A stretch of DNA of 64,000 bases from Ilyonectria destructans (lineage: Eukaryota; Ascomycota; Sordariomycetes; Hypocreales; Nectriaceae), in assembly GCA_020740775.1 (NCBI GenBank), contig JAHEWK010000008.1:434001-498000 (forward strand). The letters are read 5' to 3'. The first letter of the stretch is position 1, and each line of letters begins with the position of its first letter. Shown here piece by piece: positions 58,398 through 64,000 of this stretch. The notes beneath the pieces were generated by a model. It saw only the letters and a list, made by a program, of their open reading frames with translations, searched no databases and was not told the origin of the DNA. The translations under genes were made by a program, and so were the position numbers.

Positions 58398-59706
58398 CTA
58401 GGACTCGCCGGATACACACCCCAACACATCTGCCCCGAGCCCATCAAACCCCTCTCGCTGTACTTTGAGAGTGGCCAGACGGACGGCGAAACTCACCTTG
58501 TGCCCGACGCTCCAGTCATCGGCGTGGCATACGAGGCCGTACAGCATTCCTGCAATGAAAGTGTCCCCGGCTCCCACGGCACTATATCTCGGACGATTGT
58601 GTTAGCCTTGAGTGCCCTACGATCCTGGCCCAGCTGGGGCGTCGATGCATACGATCAAGCAAGGGCGGACACGTACTCAACCACAGAAATGGCTCCTTCG
58701 GCTTCATACTTGGCGGGACAACGAACACACTCGCATGCAACCCGAGACAGTCCAGCGGCTCCGTCAGCGCCCCAGGTGCACAGCGCCAGTGATCTATTTG
58801 GAACCCGTCAGCCGTCACCCCAGCAGGCAAGCACACGATCGCTCGATCCTACGCCTTATGTAGTTCGGTCCGTAGACAGGACTCGGGGGACTCGTGGCCC
58901 CGTTCCTAGACCCTGACGTCAGGTGCTTCCACTCGCAAACTGTTGAGTGATCTCAGGATTATCATACCTCGGCCCAACTCCGCGAGTAAAAAACAACGTC
59001 GGCCTCAGCGGCGAGTTCCGGAAGGCCTTCTCGGCCTGGCTTCTCTACTTCGATACTGATTTGAGCGTTTGGAAGTGCGTCACGCAGGAGGCGGATGTAT
59101 CTGAGTGTTGCGTCGGGAACCCGTCCCTGCTCATGCCGTATCAGCTCGGCACCATTGCCTACCGGTCGAGGCCGCCTCTTGTTCAGCAGGACTTACTTCG
59201 AAGTGCCACCAGGTTTCCTGGTCTGGACTGAAGCTCCGTGTAATAGTCTCAAAATGTTCCATCGTCATCTCGGGTAGGTCATTGTAATTGACCAGGGTAC
59301 GGCTCCCAGTCTCCAGGCTGCGGATGATGTAGCTACTCGCGGCCTCGCTTTTCGCCTCGTGGTAAATGCAGTGGCGGAAGTCAAGCTTTGAACTTGAACC
59401 AAACGAGGCGGCGATGCGTCGTGAGGCGGGCGACGAGGCGTTGGGCAGACACGACACCAGATATGGCTGGACGGCGTCCTGTTCCGTGAGCAGCTGTTCG
59501 AGGACTTGAATGGAGTTAGGACAGTTGCCTCCACGCCTAATGTCGAGGGTGGTGGCCCTCAACTTGGAGTCTTCGGTGGGAAAGAAGGGCACGCTGGAGA
59601 CGGTAAGTTAGAAGTTGTGTCGTGAATGTGAGCGTAGTTCGATGCTGGGGACGTCCCTGAGGATAGTGTCCAGGTAGCATGCTCCTACAAAGATGAGGTG
59701 CTTCAT
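58398..59706 (-). CDS. PfkB-family sugar kinase (ketohexokinase-like), possibly inactivated at the first splice donor
   Basis: Exons on the minus strand are 59706-59657, 59593-59197, 59126-58968, 58905-58853, 58793-58677 and 58581-58398; 319 aa if all are joined. The family phosphorylates sugars with ATP. Motifs follow in order: MKHLIFVGACYLDTIL (start), DIRRGGNCPNSIQVLEQLL (substrate and Gly motif), SYIIRSLETGSRTLVNYND, WWHFE-GRVPDATLRYIR, DVVFYSRSWAEERGHESPES, ASLALCTWGADGAAGLS and the catalytic AVGAGDTFIAGMLYGLV near the end. Introns 2-5 have good GT..AG ends. Intron 1 (59656-59594, 63 nt) has a normal branch site and CCAG acceptor, but its donor reads GGACGT where GTACGT is expected. Without splicing, translation stops 32 codons in. 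It could be a damaged allele, a recent pseudogene or a base error. Confidence 0.82.
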
Positions 59707-60811
59707 TGTGGCTGTCTTGAATCCCGTATCTCTTGTAGTTGTCGAGTGTGCTTCGTATGTTGTGACTTTTGTCAAGAATAGCATCGCCGTCCAGAGTTTG
59801 TATGGAGATAGCGTCAGTCCGCAACCGGGGATTCATTTCGCCGTATCTGCTGGAAACCCTAGGTCCTACTTTGGTGGTCTATCAGCCTTTGCACCCCATG
59901 TCTTGACTCATGTGGGTATTCAGAGAATAAATTGCAGTTACGAGCTCTTGTTCACATGGGTGTTTGTTGCCTGGTGCTGCTAAGACCCGAGACGACGAGA
60001 GTTGTTGCTGTTGGTATAGGGTAGGGTCGCCCAAATTGCACCAGTTCATGCTCAGAACTCACTCAAAGATGATGCATTGTATGCGAATATATGAGTAAAG
60101 AGGTGCCTGCGGTGGTGAATGTTGCCTGGGTGGTATAGCTGTAGTATTGAGTTGTGCTCATGGAGGGTGATATGTTGAAGTCTTTTGTTTGTGCTCTTTT
60201 CTGCTTGCTTGTTAGTTGCTTATGACCAAGCAAGCCATCGCATTATCGGCCACTTACATGGTATCAATCAGCAAACCCAGACCGAGCTAAATAATCGACA
60301 CATTCGCAAGTTCAACGGCGAAGAGTTTGTCAGGATTTATTTGGACCAATTCCTTAACTTTCCATCATTTTGCGATCCTCTGGGAGGATAAAAATAGAAG
60401 GTGTCATGGCACTCATCTTTAGCGAGCTTCGAGAAAACTGGCCCCACTTGGGCCAAGGATGGAACCATGCTAAGCTCGGCGAGTTGTCGCGAGAAAGCGA
60501 ATGTCTTTCACGCTCAAAGAAGCCCCTCCGACATTCCGAGAGAAATTATCCTCACTGTTCTTCATCCTGCCGACATAGAATTTGCCGACGCGTTACTCAG
60601 TCATTGGGATATTGCTTCAAGATACGTACTCACTACCGCTTGAGCTCCGCCAGCCATCGCGCATCTCCATCTCCATCTCTCCACTCTGCCCCGCCATCAA
60701 GGCCCTGGCACGCAACGTCATCCGCAGACACACATACAGAAGCAGGGAGATATACCCACGCAATCACAGTTGCAGTCGGCGCACAAGCGGCTGGCACACA
60801 CCTGCACAGCC
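59707..60811. other. Intergenic region between divergent sugar kinase and NAD kinase genes
   Basis: A 1.1-kb stretch. A plus-strand frame at 60401-60643 contains PSDIPREIILTVL, loosely like an F-box start, but too little else matches. No gene is supported. Confidence 0.45.
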
Positions 60812-62670
60812 ATGGGCGAGAGATCAGACAAGCATATCACCTTCGACGCCGACTCAGATGGCAGCTCTGACGAGGACGGCAGAGAGGTCGAGGTACAGTC
60901 ATGACCATCTACACTTGAATTCCCTTCCGAGGCTGAAGTTCTAAACCCATGTGCAGGTCGTCTTCGATCCCGGCAATCCCTACCGCCGCAAGAGTTCTAT
61001 GGTGTCCTCCGATATCCAGGCACCGCTGATCCGACACCGGACCCGTCGCACCGAATGCCTCGTCCACCAGTTCCTCGACAGCCAGCGGAGAGCCAAAGAT
61101 GCCGTCAGCTCCGCCAGCGAGCCGGACTCGGAGTATTCGTTCGGTCCGACATCGTACCCTAGCCCGAGCAACAACACAGATGCTGCCGGAAGCATGAGGG
61201 ACAAGGGTCTCGATGCCATCCTCGACTCCAAGGCCGACTCCACGGCCCAGAAGAAGCACTGCGTCATAGTCGACCCAGACAGCCTCGAGCATGCGGATGG
61301 CGGCCAGGCCGATCAGCAAGCGTGGACGCAGCAGATGACTAAAAGCATGTCAGAGCTGGACCTTGCAAGCTACGACGATGTACACAGTCGCCTCCTTACC
61401 AAGCAACAGCTGAGCGACATGGCATGGGGGGTTCGCGAGCTGAGCCGCCGGCTGAGCAGCATGCGTATTCGGTTCCGCGTCAAAACCATTTTCCTCCTCA
61501 CCAAGATCTATGACCAGGACCTGATACCCAAGACTCGGGAGCTGACGCGATGGCTGCTTCACCACGACCAAGAGGTGAAATACACTGTATACGTCCAGGA
61601 CAAGCTCAAGACGCATAAGAAGTTTGATGCCAATGGCCTGATCGATGAAGTGTGCAAGGGCTACACAGCGTCGGGGGTTATCGATGATGGGACGGCGCGC
61701 GACTCCATCCGAAAGCGTCTCAGGTACTGGAACGAGGAAATGTGCAGTCAACGCCCACACATGTTCGATTTTGTCATCTCCCTCGGAGGCGATGGGACCG
61801 TGTTGTACGCTAGCTGGCTGTTCCAGCGCATAGTGCCACCGGTTTTGAGCTTCGCGCTGGGAAGTCTCGGGTTCCTGACCAAGTTCGACTTCGAGGACTA
61901 TCAGAGGACTCTGACCACGGCTTTCAGCAAGGGCGTTACAGTCAGTCTGCGCCTGCGGTTTGAGGGTACTGTTATGAGGAGCCAGCGGCGGAAAAGACCC
62001 GAGATCGACCAGGGATCGGAAGAAGATGAGGACGAGCTCCACCGAAAGCGAGACCTGGTGGAGGAGTTGATCGGCGAGGAGAGAGAAGACGAGCATACCC
62101 ATCGGCCAGATGGCACGTTTGAAATTTTGAACGAGGTGGTAGTAGACCGAGGACCCAACCCGAGTAAGACATCCCCACTTCCACTGTTACAAAGGGACTG
62201 TAGCATTCTAACATGCCCATCTAGCCATGTCATACACCGAAGTGTTTGGAGACGATGAACACTTTACGTCTGTGCTGGCTGACGGTATTTGCGTCTCAAC
62301 CCCGACAGGGTCGACAGCATACAACCTGGCCGCAGGTGGCTCGCTCTGCCACCCGGAAAACCCCGTCATGCTTGTAACAGCAATCTGCGCGCACACGCTC
62401 TCCTTCCGGCCCATCGTCCTCCCCGACACCATCGTGCTACGGGTCGGCGTGCCGTATGACGCGCGGACGGCGTCCTGGGCGAGCTTTGACGGGCGGGAGC
62501 GCATTGAGCTGAAGCCCGGCGACTACGTGACCATCAGCGCAAGCCGCTTCCCGTTCGCGTCGGTGCAGTCGGAGGGCCGGCGGAGTGAGGACTGGGTGAA
62601 CAGCATTAGCGGGAAGCTGGGATGGAACACGAGACAGAAGCAGAAGACTTTCAAGGAGTGGGAGAAGTGA
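60812..62670 (+). CDS. UTR1: NAD kinase (ATP-NAD kinase)
   Basis: Exons are 60812-60892, 60957-62163 and 62225-62670 (introns of 64 and 61 nt); 577 aa. The enzyme phosphorylates NAD(H) to NADP(H). The N-terminal 150 residues are a disordered regulatory region. The catalytic part includes MRIRFRVKTIFLLTKIYDQDL, the ATP-binding GGDGT motif near residue 304 (FVISLGGDGTVLYAS), SFALGSLGFLTKFDF, and the conserved ILNEVVVDRGPNP before the last intron. The final exon carries DGICVSTPTGSTAYNLAAGG and HTLSFRPIVLPD. An acidic/basic insertion (QGSEEDEDELHRKRD) sits before the NE motif, as in fungal cytosolic Utr1-type enzymes. There is no mitochondrial presequence. The first exon is short (81 nt, MGERSDKHITFDAD) and its frame fits exactly. 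Confidence 0.94.
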
Positions 62671-63431
62671 AGGGTGTCTATTTGACGACGGAATTGAGGC
62701 GTATAGGGATGGGTTATGAGGGGACCATTCTTCGGCATATACGGGACTTGGGTTGGTCAAGGGTTATAAATGTCATGCTGTATTATACACATACACTTTT
62801 GCTCAATATAGCAATGTTGTCAGCCATGGGAAAGAACCGGATATAAAATATATTGACTTGAAGTTTGAGAAGCATGAATGCCCTTGCTATTGGTTCCATG
62901 AACGATCGCTCATTCATGACGTCGATCTATAGATGAATATCTTTGTTGCTAGTAAACGACACAACCTTCAAGAGCCCGGGAGAAGCACTTGGGTTTAAGA
63001 AACCGGGATTGTACCAATCAACTAATGACACGCCGGATTTAGATATGTTGGGCCTTCTGTACGAATGCGGGCTGTGCAGCATAAATGGTTGCATGTAGAG
63101 GTACGGCTTAGCGCCATCCGCTTTCTCTTCTTTCTTCTCCTTTGCGTGTAAATCATGAAGCTAACAAGTGAATTCTATTACTATTTCGCGTGTAGACCGC
63201 AGTACGGATAAAATGAGTGAAGTTCGTCCCTCCTTCTCCCAGTGAATCATGTGTGTAACATAGCCATAAACACATTTCCAAATCAAAACAGTAAAATGAA
63301 CTCTCAAATGGGGGCATGAAGACCAGCTATTCACATATCGGCAATAAACATGACGCTGCTGGAAGATCCAGTCCCCGTTCGTTCCCGGTACATTCTGGGA
63401 TCCTTTGTAGATGCGTAAAGGGCCTGGCCGC
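62671..63431. other. Intergenic region downstream of NAD kinase
   Basis: The stretch holds the NAD kinase 3' flank and the likely 3' flank of the small ORF on the minus strand. It is AT-rich and no gene is seen. Confidence 0.5.
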
Positions 63432-63521
63432 TTAGTTGCTCGGCGGAGGAGCGGAAGGGGTCGGGGGCTGACTGGGAGTCGGGGGCTGGTTGGAAGTAGG
63501 CGGCTGTTCGAGGCCAGACAT
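63432..63521 (-). CDS. Small proline-rich ORF, 29 aa
   Basis: An ATG at 63521 opens a 29-codon frame (MSGLEQPPTSNQPPTPS..) that ends with TAA at 63432. The product is almost entirely Pro, Ser, Thr, Gln and Asn, with a repeated QPPTPS unit. The leader on the minus strand is strongly pyrimidine-rich (about 63525-63570), as before strongly expressed fungal genes, and codons are mostly C- or G-ending. It could be a complete micropeptide, a first exon, or chance. No family is recognised. Confidence 0.4.
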   Translation of the reverse strand: MSGLEQPPTSNQPPTPSQPPTPSAPPPSN

Positions 63522-64000
63522 AGTTGCGGCGAGGGAGGGTGTAAGAGAGAAGGATGGTGTTGTTGAGGGAAGCTGGAAGGTAGCCAGCTATGTGAAGCGA
63601 GATGCTGTCACCGAACTGGTTTCGAGCTGTTGTTTTTCCGAGGCTTGGTGTTTAATCCCTCAGTGTATGTTAGTTGTAAGTACGGCAGAGAGGGATATAA
63701 AGAGGGCCAAGCCGGCCATGGAGGCAATACCTCAGCCTTATAACCTAGAGGCCGATACCGTCCACATGACTGTATGCATTCTGGCCCATGTTGAGCTTAG
63801 TGTAGGACTTGCAGCGATCTATTTATGCACCTTGTGCAGCGACTAGTTGTGTAAAGCGGGTGCAAAAAGCAATGCCGAGACTCATTAAGAGCGCCCCACC
63901 AAAGTCGCGGTGCTATACCGCCCGCCAACACCAGCTCACCTATTCAGGAGCTTCACCTCTGCTATTCCGATCTGGAACACGTCGACTAGTCGCCCGGGCA
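63522..64000. other. Intergenic sequence to the window edge
   Basis: The stretch holds the CT-rich leader of the small ORF on the minus strand and unassigned sequence. A plus-strand frame at 63490-63846 covers the same leader and has no domain. Confidence 0.45.

Noticed and set aside
58941..58968. Possible 28-nt intron in the sugar kinase after SWAE
   Set aside because: It is too short for a fungal intron and leads to a stop. A 62-nt intron ending at CTAG restores SWAE-ERGHESPES in frame.
60401..60643. F-box-like start (SDIPREIILTVL) in an open frame
   Set aside because: Only about a dozen residues match and the rest of the frame has no F-box core or repeats.

Overview
This window is nuclear DNA of a filamentous ascomycete (Pezizomycotina, most likely Sordariomycetes). 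The evidence is short spliceosomal introns of about 50-65 nt with GTRNGT donors, CTRAC-type branch points and YAG acceptors; CT-rich leaders before start codons; and typical fungal gene families (Zn2Cys6 cluster protein, fungal rhodopsin-like/PTH11-type membrane protein, PL3 pectate lyase, a short fungal kinesin-3). I place it no more precisely than that. I rebuilt exon structures by hand. Wherever I give a join, the exon lengths sum to a multiple of three and the junctions restore family motifs.

Layout. 0-10 kb: the 3' end of a zinc-cluster protein gene, an MCT-type MFS transporter convergent with kynurenine formamidase (BNA7), then a six-exon seven-helix membrane protein. 11-31 kb is a dense housekeeping block: RNA polymerase III subunit RPC4, urease accessory protein UreD divergent from cohesin SCC3, telomere protein POT1 divergent from importin alpha, a DHX57-like DEAH helicase and aprataxin. 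31-48 kb: an AT-hook protein divergent from a short kinesin-3, an orphan gene, a PL3 pectate lyase beside a gene-poor stretch, eIF4E, an EF-hand protein, a nine-exon glyoxalase II, LAS1 and an acidic-tailed unknown protein. 48-58 kb is a 10-kb stretch with no supported protein gene, lying upstream of that unknown protein. 58-63.5 kb: a pfkB sugar kinase whose first splice donor reads GG instead of GT, NAD kinase, and a 29-codon proline-rich small ORF behind a CT-rich leader.

The genes are mostly unrelated housekeeping functions: chromosome and telomere maintenance (SCC3, POT1, aprataxin, AT-hook), RNA and translation (RPC4, DHX57-like, LAS1, eIF4E) and central metabolism (BNA7, UreD, GLO2, NADK, pfkB). 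I see no metabolic gene cluster, transposon, CRISPR array, rRNA gene or convincing tRNA. The points most worth a second look are the broken splice donor in the sugar kinase, the 10-kb gene desert with its reversal of strand composition and long unexplained open frame, and the 29-codon ORF near the right end.
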